The notes under the pieces are model-generated. The model made no database searches. It was not told the DNA's origin and saw only the letters and a program-made list of their open reading frames with translations. Positions 34,830 through 43,547 of a stretch of 64,000 bases of DNA are shown here, one piece after another. Both the position numbers and the translations under genes were made by a program. Origin of the DNA: Kitasatospora fiedleri (GTDB lineage Bacteria; Actinomycetota; Actinomycetes; Streptomycetales; Streptomycetaceae); NCBI RefSeq assembly GCF_948472415.1, contig NZ_OX419519.1:7655001-7719000 (forward strand), given 5' to 3'. The number at the start of each line of letters is the position of its first letter. Within the stretch, counting starts at the first letter, position 1.

Positions 34830-35674
34830 GCAGCAGCACACTGCCGGGCGCGTTCCGGCTGGACGGCGCCCGCGCCCTGGTGACCGGGGCCTCCCGGGGC
34901 ATCGGGCGGGCCTGCGCGCTGGCGCTGGCCGAGGCCGGGTGCGAGGTCGTGCTGACCGCCCGGTCGGCGGCGGCGCTGCACGCGGTCGCGGAGGAGGCCG
35001 AGGCGCTCGGCGCCCGGGCCCGGGCGCTGCCCGCGGACCTGGGCGCAGCGGGCGCGCCGAGCGCCGTGGTGGCGGAGGCGGCCGCCGCGCTGGGCGGGAT
35101 CGACGTGCTGGTGCACAACGCCGGGGTGCTGCCCACGGCGGCGGACGGCAGCCCCGTCCTGGTGCCGTTCCAGCACTCCGCGCAGGACGACTGGGAGCAC
35201 GTGATCGCCGTCAACCTGAACGTCACGGCCGAGCTGTGCCGGGCCGCGCACCCGCACCTGGCGGCCTCCGGGCGGGCCTCGCTGGTCCTGATGTCCTCGG
35301 CGGCCGGGCTGATGGGCACCCCGATGCTGGAGGCGTACGCGGCCTCGAAGGCCGCCCAGATCTCGCTGGCCCGCAGCCTGGGGGTCGGCTGGGCGCGGGA
35401 GGGCATCCGGGTGAACGCGGTCTGTCCCGGCTGGGTGACCACCGACATGACGAGTTTCGCGTCCGACGCGGAGCCGGTCTCGCAGTGGCTGATGAGCCAC
35501 GTCCCGCAGGGCCGCTGGGGCACCCCCGAGGACGTCGCCGCGGCGGTGCTGTTCCTGGCCTCGCCCGCCGCCGACCTGGTCACCGCGCAGACCCTGGTGC
35601 TGGACGGCGGGCTCAGCACCCCGGACGGCGGACTGGCGGGCGTCCCCAAGCCGCCGTCCCCGTTCGCGGCCTGA
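34826..35674 (+). CDS. SDR family oxidoreductase (3-ketoacyl reductase-like)
   Basis: This 282-residue classical short-chain dehydrogenase starts at ATG 34826, overlapping the KASIII stop by 4 bp (ATGA). The cofactor motif is TGASRGIG and the NAG motif is in VHNAGVL. The catalytic residues are S158 (LMSSAAG), Y171 and K175 (YAASK). VNAVCPGWVTTDM and LVLDGG complete the family pattern. Within this cluster its likely job is reduction of a 3-ketoacyl-ACP intermediate. It could also act on another ketone. Confidence 0.9.
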   Translation: MSSSTLPGAFRLDGARALVTGASRGIGRACALALAEAGCEVVLTARSAAALHAVAEEAEALGARARALPADLGAAGAPSAVVAEAAAALGGIDVLVHNAGVLPTAADGSPVLVPFQHSAQDDWEHVIAVNLNVTAELCRAAHPHLAASGRASLVLMSSAAGLMGTPMLEAYAASKAAQISLARSLGVGWAREGIRVNAVCPGWVTTDMTSFASDAEPVSQWLMSHVPQGRWGTPEDVAAAVLFLASPAADLVTAQTLVLDGGLSTPDGGLAGVPKPPSPFAA

Positions 35675-35685
35675 GGGAGCGCCGG

Positions 35686-36723
35686 ATGCCCCGCCGGATG
35701 ACCGGCCGGATGCCCCGCGCGGCCGTCGTCGGCCTCGGCTCCTGCCTGCCCGCCCGCAGCGTCGACAACGAGGAGGTGATCGCCGAGGGCGGGCTCGACA
35801 GCAGCGACGAGTGGGTCCGCCGGCGCACCGGCATCCACCGTCGCCGCCGCGTCGCGCCCGGCACCGCCACCGGCGACCTCGCCGTGTACGCCGCCGCCGC
35901 CGCGATCGAATCCGCCGACGCCGCACCGGACTTCGTCCTGCTCGCCACCACCACCCCCGACCACCCCTGCCCCGCCACCTCCCCCGCCGTCGCCCACCGG
36001 CTCGGCCTGCCGCAGGTCCCCGCCCTCGACCTGGCCGCGGTCTGCTCCGGCTTCCTGTACGCGCTGGCCACCGCCGACGCCCTGGTGCGGGCCGGGGCCT
36101 GCCGCCGCCCGCTGGTGATCGGCGCCGACACCTACTCCACCATCGTCGACCCCGCCGACCGCGACACCGCCGCCCTGTTCGGCGACGGCGCCGGAGCGGT
36201 GCTGCTGGCCGCCGCCGAGGACGGCGCGCCCGGCGCCCTGCACGCCGCCGACCTGGGCAGCGACGGCGGCGGGGCGGCCCTGATCACCATCGGCGCGGGC
36301 GGCTCCCGGCACCCCGACCGGCAGCGGCGGGACCCGGACGCGCACTGGTTCCGGATGCGCGGCCGGTCGGTCTACGGCCAGGCCGTCCGCCACCTCACCG
36401 ACTCCGCCGCCCGGGCGCTGGCCGCCGCCGGGTGGAGACCCGCCGACCTGGGCGCGTTCGTCGCCCACCAGGCCAACCAGCGCATCCTCGACTCGGTCGC
36501 CGACCGCCTCGGCCTGCCGCCCGCCGTCCGCTTCGGCAACCTGCGCGACCTCGGCAACACCGCCGCCGCGTCCATCCCGCTGGTGCTCGCCGACGACGGC
36601 CCGCAGCGCGCCCTCGCCCCCGGCACCCCCACCCTGCTCACCGCCTTCGGCGGCGGCCTCACCTGGGCGTCCGTCGCCCTCACCTGGCCCGCCGCCACCC
36701 CCGTCCGCCGCACCCTGGGCTGA
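35686..36723 (+). CDS. 3-oxoacyl-ACP synthase III (KASIII/FabH-like) 2
   Basis: This 345-residue second condensing enzyme has a full triad: C120 in AAVCSGF, H261 in VAHQANQR, N291 in NTAAAS. GLDSSDEWVRRRTGIHRRR and GDGAGAVLLAA are classic FabH features, and it is closer to housekeeping FabH than the first copy. The start is ATG 35686, six bases after GAGGGAG. In-frame ATGs at 35698 and 35710 are alternatives. It lies 11 bp after the reductase and 26 bp before the ACP gene. Two different KASIII genes in one short operon suggest separate priming and elongation or transfer roles. Confidence 0.92.
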   Translation: MPRRMTGRMPRAAVVGLGSCLPARSVDNEEVIAEGGLDSSDEWVRRRTGIHRRRRVAPGTATGDLAVYAAAAAIESADAAPDFVLLATTTPDHPCPATSPAVAHRLGLPQVPALDLAAVCSGFLYALATADALVRAGACRRPLVIGADTYSTIVDPADRDTAALFGDGAGAVLLAAAEDGAPGALHAADLGSDGGGAALITIGAGGSRHPDRQRRDPDAHWFRMRGRSVYGQAVRHLTDSAARALAAAGWRPADLGAFVAHQANQRILDSVADRLGLPPAVRFGNLRDLGNTAAASIPLVLADDGPQRALAPGTPTLLTAFGGGLTWASVALTWPAATPVRRTLG

Positions 36724-36749
36724 CGCCCCGCCACCAGGAGGAGACCCCC

Positions 36750-37004
36750 GTGGACCAGGTCACCGCACGCATCACCGCCGTCCTCACCGAGAAGTTCGAC
36801 GTCCCCGCCGAGCTGGTCACCGCCCGGGCGAGCTTCCAGGAGCTCGACCTCGACTCGCTGTCCGTCGTCGAGCTGTACGTCACCCTCCAGGAGGAGTGGG
36901 GCGTCCCGCTGGACGCCGAGGCCGCCACCGGCGAGGTGACGGTCGGCGAACTCGCCGACGAGGTGCGGAAGTCACTGGAGGGGAGGCGGCCCGACGATGA
37001 CTGA
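36750..37004 (+). CDS. Acyl carrier protein
   Basis: This 84-residue acidic carrier starts at GTG 36750 after CAGGAGGAG. The phosphopantetheine attachment Ser is S36 in LDLDSLSVVEL, and helix 2 and 3 features look normal. It carries the growing chain for the condensing enzymes encoded around it. Its end overlaps the KAS start by 8 bp, implying coupled translation. It is distinct from a housekeeping fabD-fabH-acpP-fabF set, because the gene order and an added SDR and oxidase differ. Confidence 0.93.
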   Translation: MDQVTARITAVLTEKFDVPAELVTARASFQELDLDSLSVVELYVTLQEEWGVPLDAEAATGEVTVGELADEVRKSLEGRRPDDD

Positions 37005-38229
37005 CCGGATCGTGGTCACCGGCACCGGGACGGTCACCGCCGGGGGCGACGGGACGGACGCGACCTGGCGCACCCTGTGCGAGGGCCGCGGCACCGCCCG
37101 GCCCGACCCCGGCCTGGCCGGCACCCCGGTGCCGATCAGCTGCCGCCCGCCGCACCCCGACCGGGCCCCCGTCCGGCAGGGCTGGCGGCTGGACCGCTCC
37201 ACCCGCTACCTGCTCACCGCCGCCCGGGAAGCCCTCCGGGAGGCCGGGATCGAGGCGTTCGGCGAACGGCCCCCCGACTGGGACCCGGGCCGGGTCGCCG
37301 TGGTGGTCGGCTCGGCCGCCGGGGGCGTGGCCGTTCTGGAGGACGCCCACCGTCGACTGCTGGAACGCGGACCGGACGCGCTCTCCCCGCTCACCCTCAC
37401 CGGCTACCTGCCCAACCTGTCCGCCGCCGGCCACCTCGCCCTCGCGCTGCGCACCACCGGCCCCGCCCTGCACACCTCCACCGCCTGCGCCTCCGGCGCC
37501 AACGCGATCGCGCACGCCGCGCTGCTGCTGGCCACCGGGGCCTGCGACCTCGCGGTGGCGGGCGGAACCGACGCGATGGCGACCCCGCTGTGCGCCGCCG
37601 CCTTCGCCCGGACCGGCGCGCTCTCCCGGCGCACCGACCGGCCCGCCACCGCGTCCCGCCCCTTCGACCGGGACCGCGACGGCTTCGTGCTCGGCGAGGG
37701 CGCCGGCGTCCTGGTGCTGGAGCGGGCCGCCGACGCCGCCGCCCGCCGCGCTCCCGCCCTGGCCCACCTCGCCGGGTGGGCCACCACCTCCGACGCCCAC
37801 CACCCCGTCGCGCCCGACCCGGCCGGCCGCGGCCTGCGCACCGCCGTCACGCTCGCCCTGCGGGCCGCCGACGCCGGGCCCGAGCAGGTCGACCACGTCA
37901 ACGCGCACGGCACCGGCACCCCGCAGGGCGACCGGGTCGAAGCCGCCGCGATCCGCGACCTGTTCGCCCGCACCCCGCCCAGCGTCACCTCCGCCAAGGG
38001 CGCCCTCGGCCACACCATGGGCGCGGCTGGCGCGATCGAGGCCGCCCTCACCGTCCGCACCCTGCTCACCGGCACCGTCCCGCCCACTGCCAACCACGAC
38101 GCCCCCGGCCCCGACACCGCCGGGATCGACCTGGTCACCGGCGCACCCCGCCGGCACGCGCCCCGGCTGGCCCTCAGCCACTCGATCGGCTTCGGCGGCC
38201 ACAACACCGTGCTGGCGCTGCGCCGCTGA
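36997..38229 (+). CDS. Beta-ketoacyl-ACP synthase (KAS I/II, FabF-like)
   Basis: This 410-residue elongating condensing enzyme has the Cys-His-His triad: C164 in TACASGA, H304 in NAHGTGTPQGD, H339 in GALGHTMGAAG. The lysine in SAKGALG is also present. The start is ATG 36997, within the ACP gene. There is no second, chain-length-factor copy, so this is not a typical aromatic type II polyketide system. It most likely extends an ACP-bound chain using malonyl units supplied by the acyltransferase. It is the last gene of the cluster and is convergent with soxR. Confidence 0.92.
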   Translation: MTDRIVVTGTGTVTAGGDGTDATWRTLCEGRGTARPDPGLAGTPVPISCRPPHPDRAPVRQGWRLDRSTRYLLTAAREALREAGIEAFGERPPDWDPGRVAVVVGSAAGGVAVLEDAHRRLLERGPDALSPLTLTGYLPNLSAAGHLALALRTTGPALHTSTACASGANAIAHAALLLATGACDLAVAGGTDAMATPLCAAAFARTGALSRRTDRPATASRPFDRDRDGFVLGEGAGVLVLERAADAAARRAPALAHLAGWATTSDAHHPVAPDPAGRGLRTAVTLALRAADAGPEQVDHVNAHGTGTPQGDRVEAAAIRDLFARTPPSVTSAKGALGHTMGAAGAIEAALTVRTLLTGTVPPTANHDAPGPDTAGIDLVTGAPRRHAPRLALSHSIGFGGHNTVLALRR

Positions 38230-38248
38230 CCGGCCGTCCGGCGCTCGG

Positions 38249-38713
38249 TCACAGGCGGCGCGGGCCGACCCCGCCCTCGGCCAGGCTGTCACCCGGGTTC
38301 AGCAGTGCGCACGCCTTCATCGACAGGCAGCCGCAGCCGATGCAGCCGGTCAGTTCGGCCTCCAGCCGCTCGATGGTCTGCCGGCGCTCCTCCAGGCGGC
38401 GCTTCCAGCCGCGCGAGGCGCGCTGCCACTCCTGGTGGCTGGGCGGCCGGTCCAGCGGCACGTCGGCGAACGCCGCCCGGACGTCCTCCAGCGGGACGCC
38501 GATCCGCTTCGCCACCGAGACCAGCGCGATCCGGCGCAGCATGTGCCGCGGGTAGTGCCGCCGCCCCCGCCCGTCGCGCTCGGAGGCGATCAGGCCCAGC
38601 TCCTCGTAGAACCGCAGCGCCGACACCGCCACCCCCGTCCGCGCGCTGACCTCGCCGATCGCCAGCCAGTCGCCCGCCGCAGGCCGCCCGCCACCGGACC
38701 GATGGGCCGTCAT
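38249..38713 (-). CDS. soxR: SoxR redox-sensing MerR family regulator
   Basis: This 154-residue transcription factor has the MerR helix-turn-helix (LAIGEVSARTGVAVSALRFY). It carries the [2Fe-2S] cluster motif with Cys 124, 127, 129 and 135 (CIGCGCLSMKAC), the exact CX2CXCX5C spacing of SoxR. In streptomycetes SoxR answers redox-active metabolites and works without SoxS. It is divergent from a ferredoxin gene, with an 18-bp SoxR box between them, and lies right after the KAS cluster. Confidence 0.95.
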   Translation of the reverse strand: MTAHRSGGGRPAAGDWLAIGEVSARTGVAVSALRFYEELGLIASERDGRGRRHYPRHMLRRIALVSVAKRIGVPLEDVRAAFADVPLDRPPSHQEWQRASRGWKRRLEERRQTIERLEAELTGCIGCGCLSMKACALLNPGDSLAEGGVGPRRL

Positions 38714-38735
38714 CCCCGCCTCCCCGCCTCCCCTG

Positions 38736-38766
38736 TTGACCTCAACCTTACGTGAGGACCTACGGT
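38736..38766 (+). promoter_or_regulatory. SoxR-type promoter with SoxR box and 19-bp spacer
   Basis: TTGACC (38736-38741) and TACGGT (38761-38766) are separated by 19 bp, the overlong spacing typical of MerR-family-activated promoters. Between them lies CCTCAACCTTACGTGAGG (38740-38757), close to the known SoxR box CCTCAAGTTAACTTGAGG. It faces the ferredoxin gene. Confidence 0.82.
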
Positions 38767-38817
38767 CGGCTGCGCCAGCACGGCGAGCACCACCGACCCG
38801 GAGAGGACCGCACCCCG

Positions 38818-39141
<324 letters not shown>

Positions 39142-39148
39142 CCGACAC

Positions 39149-39173
39149 CCCCCGCCCCGCACCGGGGCGGGGG
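39149..39173 (+). terminator. Terminator after fdxA
   Basis: An 11-bp perfect C/G stem (39149-39159 with 39163-39173) with a 3-nt loop lies directly behind the ferredoxin stop. Confidence 0.6.
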
Positions 39174-39178
39174 ACGAG

Positions 39179-39556
39179 GTGGTCGGGCACGTGGTGGGGC
39201 GCGGCGCGGCGCGGGCGTACTGCACCACGCTGGACGCGGTGGTGTGCGCCGTCTTCCGGGGCACCGTCGACGACTTCGGCCACGACGGCGAGCGGTGGGA
39301 GGCCGTGGTCGGGTGGAGCGGCGGCTACCTGGACCGCGACACCCTGGCGGTGGTGCTGTACGGCGAGGACGCGGAGACCGGGCAGGAGCGGTTCCGCAGC
39401 CACCGGGTCGACGCGCGCACCGGCCGCGACCTCGGCGCGTTCGACTCCGGCGCCCGGGACTGCTACGACCTGCGCCCGCTCGGCGACGGCAGCCGGCTGA
39501 CCACCGACGGGTCCGGCCACCCCGTGCGCCGCTTCCTGCCCGCGGAGCCGGACTGA
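39179..39556 (+). CDS. Hypothetical protein
   Basis: The frame opens at GTG 39179, and GTG 39191 is also possible. It encodes about 125 residues with a plausible fold pattern (VVGWSGGYLDRDTLAVVLYGED, then SRLTTDGSGHPVRRFLPAEPD). Codon third positions are strongly G/C, supporting real coding. I do not recognise the family. It sits just after the fdxA hairpin with a short GAGG before it. Confidence 0.55.
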   Translation: MVGHVVGRGAARAYCTTLDAVVCAVFRGTVDDFGHDGERWEAVVGWSGGYLDRDTLAVVLYGEDAETGQERFRSHRVDARTGRDLGAFDSGARDCYDLRPLGDGSRLTTDGSGHPVRRFLPAEPD

Positions 39557-39612
39557 CGGCCGGTCAGGAGGCCCGCCGGGCCGGTCCGTCCGGCGCGCGG
39601 CGGCGGAGTCCG

Positions 39613-40403
39613 TCAGGGGGCGGACGGGGCGGGACCGGCGGGCTTGCGGGCCTCGAACAGGGTGCGGGACATGGTGGAGACGAACACGCCCTCGCGCTCG
39701 ATCAGTCCGTGCAGCGCGCGCAGGCGCTCGCGGTAGCGGTCGACCGAGAAGTCCGGCACCGTCCAGACCACCTTGCGCAGGAACCAGACCACCGCGCCGA
39801 CGTCGAAGAACTCCAGGCGCAGCCGCTCGTTGCGGCACCGCACCACCTCCAGCCCGGCCGCCCGGGCCCGTCCGGCCTCCACCTCGTGCTCGCGGGCGGT
39901 GGGCACCGGGAACGGGCCGAGGAAGAACGCGCTCAGCTCGACGTTGGTGCGTCCGCCCACGTGCTGGGCGAAGTAGGTGCCGCCGGGGGCCAGCACCCGG
40001 GCGATCTCCGGGAAGTCCACCGCGGCCGGGTGGCGGCTGGTCACCAGGTCGAACGCGCCGTCCGCGAACGGCAGCGGCGCGTCGGCCGGGGAGGACACCA
40101 GCACGGCGCCCATCGGTGCAGCCGCCGGGTGGCCAGCGCCGCGTTCGGCGCCCAGCCCTCGGTGGCCGCCATCGTGCGCGGGAAGTGCGGGAAGTCCGCC
40201 GCGCCCGCGCCCGCGAGCACCTCGCCGCCGCCGGTCTGCAGGTCGAGCGCCGCGCGGGCGGCGGCCAGCCGCTCGCCCAGCAGCCGCTGGTAGCCCCAGG
40301 ACGGGCGCTGCTCGGTGGCCCGGCCGTCGAGCCAGGCGAAACCCCAGCCGTCGACGGGGGCGGCCCCGGCCTCGTCGACCAGGGCGTCGAATGATCGGTC
40401 CAT
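39613..40403 (-). CDS. Class I SAM-dependent methyltransferase; one frameshift
   Basis: About 263 residues when repaired, starting at ATG 40403 (MDRSFDALVDEAG). The AdoMet pocket reads ALDLQTGGGEVLAGAG near residue 55. One missing G near 40118 breaks ATRRLAPMGAVLVSSPADAP. The second half continues FADGAFDLVTSRHPAAVDF, EIARVLAPGGTYFAQHVGG and ends ARKPAGPAPSAP. It resembles the Streptomyces methyltransferase type with VTSRHP after motif II. The substrate is unknown. It lies between the KAS/soxR region and the haem locus and could belong to either or neither. Confidence 0.8.
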
Positions 40404-40487
40404 GGCCATCATCCAAGCACGTCAGGGCCGGTGGACCGGGGGATTTAACGCTCCGTAGAATCTTGCCGACAAGGTGTCGGCAACCGC

Positions 40488-40516
40488 TTGACTTAGGTGA
40501 GCCTCACCTAAATAAT
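40488..40516 (+). promoter_or_regulatory. Iron box (DmdR/IdeR type) in the haem oxygenase promoter
   Basis: TTAGGTGAGCCTCACCTAA at 40493-40511 is a perfect 19-bp palindrome. It lies between TTGACT (40488-40493) and AATAAT (40511-40516), which are 17 bp apart. Iron-loaded repressor would block this promoter, so the gene is expected to be on when iron is scarce. Confidence 0.9.
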
Positions 40517-40548
40517 CGAGTGGATTCGATCTTTGGAGGCCCTTCCCG

Positions 40549-41223
40549 ATGTCCAGCCCCGATCAGCAGCCCGCCGCCTTCTCCGCCCTGCTCCGCACCG
40601 CCAGCGCCGAGGAGCACCAGGCGGCCGAGCAGTCCTCCTTCATGAGCGACCTGCTCGGCGGGCGGCTCGGCGTCCAGGCCTACACCGACCTCACCGGCCA
40701 GCTCTGGTACGTCTACCGCGCCCTGGAGTCCCGCCTGGACGCCCTGGCCGCCGACCCGCTGGCCGGCCCGCTGATCGACCGCGCCCTGCTGCGCACCGCC
40801 GCCATCGAGCGCGACCTCGACCACCTGGCCGGCCCGGACTGGCGCGGCACGCTCGCCCCGCTGCCCGCCACCGAGGCGATCGCCGCCCGGATCGAGGAAC
40901 TCGCCGACACCTGGCCGGCCGGCTACCTCGCCCACCACTACACCCGCTACCTCGGCGACCTGTCGGGCGGTCAGATCATCCGCGGCGTCGCCGAGCGCAC
41001 CTGGGGCTTCGAGCGCAAGGGCGACGGCGTCCGGTTCTACGTCTTCGAGGAGATCGACAACCCGGCCGCGTTCAAGCGCGACTACCGCGCCAAGCTGGAC
41101 GCCGCGGGCGCGCTGATGGACGAGGTCGAGCAGCGCCGGGTCGCCGAGGAGTGCAAGCGCGCCTTCGTCCTCAACGGCGCGATATTCAGCGAGCTCGGCG
41201 GGCGGTACCCGCTGAGCGCCTGA
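40549..41223 (+). CDS. Biliverdin-producing haem oxygenase
   Basis: This 224-residue cytoplasmic enzyme opens haem to biliverdin, carbon monoxide and iron. The proximal haem ligand is H23 in EEHQAAEQS and the distal helix motif is YLGDLSGGQIIRG. The start is ATG 40549 with GGAGG upstream. The iron box before it fits iron-starvation control. Together with the HtaA proteins and HmuTUV encoded next, it completes haem capture, import and iron release. Confidence 0.94.
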   Translation: MSSPDQQPAAFSALLRTASAEEHQAAEQSSFMSDLLGGRLGVQAYTDLTGQLWYVYRALESRLDALAADPLAGPLIDRALLRTAAIERDLDHLAGPDWRGTLAPLPATEAIAARIEELADTWPAGYLAHHYTRYLGDLSGGQIIRGVAERTWGFERKGDGVRFYVFEEIDNPAAFKRDYRAKLDAAGALMDEVEQRRVAEECKRAFVLNGAIFSELGGRYPLSA

Positions 41224-41318
41224 ACACCTGGGCGGTTGGACGCCTGGGCGGTTGGACGCCTGGACGCCTGGACGCCTGGACGCCTGGACACCTGGGCGGC
41301 TGGACACCTGGGCGCCCG
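41224..41318. repeat. Short tandem repeats (GGACGCCT, with GGGCGGTT variants)
   Basis: After the haem oxygenase stop the 8-bp unit GGACGCCT is repeated several times in a row. It is flanked by 15-16 bp variants with GGGCGGTTGGACGCCT and GGACACCTGGGCGGC. Slippage-type growth is likely. No coding function is seen. Confidence 0.8.
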
Positions 41319-41334
41319 GGCGAGTGGGGCGCCG

Positions 41335-41373
41335 CGAGGCCCGGTGCGGGAACCGTTCCCGCACCGGGCCTCG
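41335..41373 (+). terminator. Strong terminator hairpin after haem oxygenase
   Basis: An 18-bp perfect stem (41335-41352 with 41356-41373) closes over a 3-nt CCG loop, downstream of the tandem repeats. Confidence 0.75.
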
Positions 41374-41458
41374 TCGTCGTCCGTGCCGGATCGGGACGGG
41401 GGCGTACCGGGTCGGGGCGGGTGACGGGGCGGCCGTGCGCTCGGGCATCATCGTCCGC

Positions 41459-41758
41459 ATGAGCGACACGCACAACGACCAGTTGGACACCCGCTGGCAG
41501 GGCTTCCTCGGCCTGCCCTTCCCGCAGAGCTGCTACCGGCGTTCGCCCGCCGGCGAGGACCTGGTGCTGCTGGACAGCCACCTCGCGGGCTGCGTGTCCG
41601 CCGCGTTGACCGGCCCGCTCGACCAACGCCGCAGAGCGGCCCTGCGCACCGGCATCGCCACCGTCGACCGCATCCTGCCCGAACTGGCCGACGACCCCGG
41701 GGCCGCCGACTACTTCACCCGCCTGCGCGAACTGGCCGTCCTGGCCGCCGCCCGGTAG
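41459..41758 (+). CDS. Small hypothetical protein
   Basis: This 99-residue protein starts at ATG 41459 (MSDTHNDQLDTRWQG). It is predicted to be helical, with LDQRRRAALRTGIATVDRIL and DYFTRLRELAVLAAAR. I recall similar short actinobacterial proteins without known function. It is placed between the haem oxygenase and the HtaA genes but has no visible iron box. Confidence 0.65.
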   Translation: MSDTHNDQLDTRWQGFLGLPFPQSCYRRSPAGEDLVLLDSHLAGCVSAALTGPLDQRRRAALRTGIATVDRILPELADDPGAADYFTRLRELAVLAAAR

Positions 41759-41791
41759 GCCCCGTCCGCCGGGAGCCGGGGAGGACGCGGT

Positions 41792-41823
41792 CGGGCCCGC
41801 GCGGACGTGTCCGCGCGGGCCCG
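41792..41823. terminator. Bidirectional terminator between small ORF and HtaA gene
   Basis: Arms CGGGCCCGCGCGGAC and GTCCGCGCGGGCCCG form a perfect 15-bp stem with a 2-nt loop. It lies between two converging genes. Confidence 0.75.
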
Positions 41824-41840
41824 AGACGGGGTCAGCGGGC

Positions 41841-43454
41841 CTACTCGGCCGCGGCGGTGTCGGCGGTGGCGGTGCCGGAGGAGCGGCGGCGGACCAGGAC
41901 GGTGGTCGCCCCGCCCACCAGCAGCAGCCCGGCCGCGGTGGCCAGCATCGGCACGGTGCCGGTGCCGCCGCCGGTGAAGGCCAGCTCACCGCCGGTGCCG
42001 CCGGAGGTGGTGAGGGTGGCCCCACCGGTGCCGCCGGTGCCGGTGCCGGTGCCGGTGCCCGTGCCCGTTCCGGTGCCGGTGGTCGGGGTGCCGGACGGCA
42101 GGGTCGCGTTCCGGTCGAAGGAGAGGACCGCCGTCACCGGGGCCAGCTCCTTGCCCTCCTTGTACTGGCCGAACACCGGCACGCCCTCGGCCGTCAGCGT
42201 CGCCGGGACCTGGCGCAGCGTCACCACGCCGTCGACCGGGGTGAAGTCGGCCTGGGCGAGGTCCAGCTTGGCGATCTTCGCCCCGGTCAGCCGGACCGGC
42301 TCCCCGCCGGAGAGCGAGTTGGCGGTCACGTCGGCCACCAGGTACGCGCCGGAGGTGTCCACCCGCAGGCCCAGGTGGGAGAGGGCGGTGTCCAACTGGT
42401 AGTGCCCGTCGGCCGCCTGGTGCCCGAGGAAGCGCACCGACCCGGCGAAGCCCGCCGACAGCGCGTGGGTGTCCGTCCGGTAGCTGCCGCTGCCCGAACC
42501 GAAGCGGAACTCGGCCGCGCCGCCGCCGAACTCCACCTTGCCGTTGGCGATCGGACCCGTCACGTAGGCCAGGAAGTCGGACTGCACGTTCCACTCCAGC
42601 CGGCCGTCGACGATCGCCAGCTCGTTGCCCGCCGGGGTGGAGGCGGACGCGGACGCGGAGGGCGAGGGCGAGGAGGACGGCGCGGTGGAGGCGGAGGCGG
42701 ACGCCGAGGGCGACGGGGAGGAGGACGGCGCGGTGGAGGCGGAGGCGGACGCGGAGGGCGAGGGCGAGGAGGACGGCGCGGGCGAGGCCGAAGCGGAGGC
42801 CGAGGCCGAGGCGGAGGGGGACGGGGCGGGCGTCTGCTTGAGGACGATCGACAGCGGGTCCAGCGCGGTGCCCTCGGGGTAGAACCCGGCGAACGCCTTC
42901 GCGCCGTCGGCGGTCAGGGTGGCGGCGGTGGCCCCGCCGTTGGTGGTGTCGCGGGCGACGGTGAAGGTGGCCAGCGCGACGTCCTGGCGCAGCGTCGGGG
43001 CGGCGGCGCCGATGCTCTCCTTCGAGGCGGTGTCCGCGGTGAGGGTGCCGGTGGTGCCCTCGGTGACGATCCGCAGGTCGCTGATCGCGATGTCCAGCGC
43101 GCCGTCGTGGGCGAGGAAGCGCACCCCGCCGTCGAAGGCCGCGTTCAGCCGGTGCGTCGTCAGGTCGTAGCCCGCGGAGGCCAGGTTGAAGTGGTACGAG
43201 CCGTCCGCGTTGGTGGTGGCCCCGCCGCTCAGCGTGACGCTCCCGCCGCCGGCCGGGCCGGTCACGTAGCTGCGGAAGCTCGCCTTGACGCCCCAGTCCA
43301 GCGAACCGGTGTCGTAGCTGACGGTGGTGGGGGCGCCGGCGCCGAAGGCGAGTGAGGGCAGGCCGAAGGCGGTCAGGCCGAGACCCGCGGTCGCGGCGGC
43401 CAGCGCGGCCAGCCGGGTGCGGTTGCGGTGGCGGACGGCAGGGGTGTGGGACAT
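41841..43454 (-). CDS. HtaA domain haem-binding surface protein with LAXTG sorting signal
   Basis: This 537-residue exported protein starts at ATG 43454 with GGAG upstream, followed by a signal peptide. Two HtaA conserved regions occur, at about residues 50-205 (LDWGVKASFRSYVTG) and 285-445 (LEWNVQSDFLAYVTGPIANG). In Corynebacterium HtaA such domains bind haem and haemoglobin. The linker has three 16-residue Ser/Pro/Ala repeats, and a Gly/Thr spacer precedes LAFTG. A hydrophobic helix and RRR follow, as in sortase E substrates. It should present haem-binding domains on the cell wall and pass haem to HmuT. Confidence 0.92.
   Translation of the reverse strand: MSHTPAVRHRNRTRLAALAAATAGLGLTAFGLPSLAFGAGAPTTVSYDTGSLDWGVKASFRSYVTGPAGGGSVTLSGGATTNADGSYHFNLASAGYDLTTHRLNAAFDGGVRFLAHDGALDIAISDLRIVTEGTTGTLTADTASKESIGAAAPTLRQDVALATFTVARDTTNGGATAATLTADGAKAFAGFYPEGTALDPLSIVLKQTPAPSPSASASASASASPAPSSSPSPSASASASTAPSSSPSPSASASASTAPSSSPSPSASASASTPAGNELAIVDGRLEWNVQSDFLAYVTGPIANGKVEFGGGAAEFRFGSGSGSYRTDTHALSAGFAGSVRFLGHQAADGHYQLDTALSHLGLRVDTSGAYLVADVTANSLSGGEPVRLTGAKIAKLDLAQADFTPVDGVVTLRQVPATLTAEGVPVFGQYKEGKELAPVTAVLSFDRNATLPSGTPTTGTGTGTGTGTGTGTGGTGGATLTTSGGTGGELAFTGGGTGTVPMLATAAGLLLVGGATTVLVRRRSSGTATADTAAAE
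42638..42800 (-). repeat. Three 48-bp repeats coding the Ser/Pro/Ala linker of the HtaA protein
   Basis: A 48-bp unit encoding STAPSSSPSPSASASA is repeated three times between the two HtaA domains. The last copy merges into an SASASASASP run. Copies differ at few bases. Confidence 0.85.
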
Positions 43455-43547
43455 GGATCGGACTCCGGAATCGGTGGGGTGAGGGGGGAGGAGGGGCCGG
43501 GGGAGCGGCCGGGGACCTGCCGGGGGGGCGTTCGGGAACGGGGGCGT

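Noticed and set aside
36750..38229. Minimal aromatic polyketide synthase (KS-CLF-ACP)
   Set aside because: Only one KAS with an intact Cys is present and there is no chain-length factor, cyclase or aromatase.
41224..41318. CRISPR-like array behind haem oxygenase
   Set aside because: Units are 8-16 bp and adjoin directly, with no unique spacers and no cas genes.
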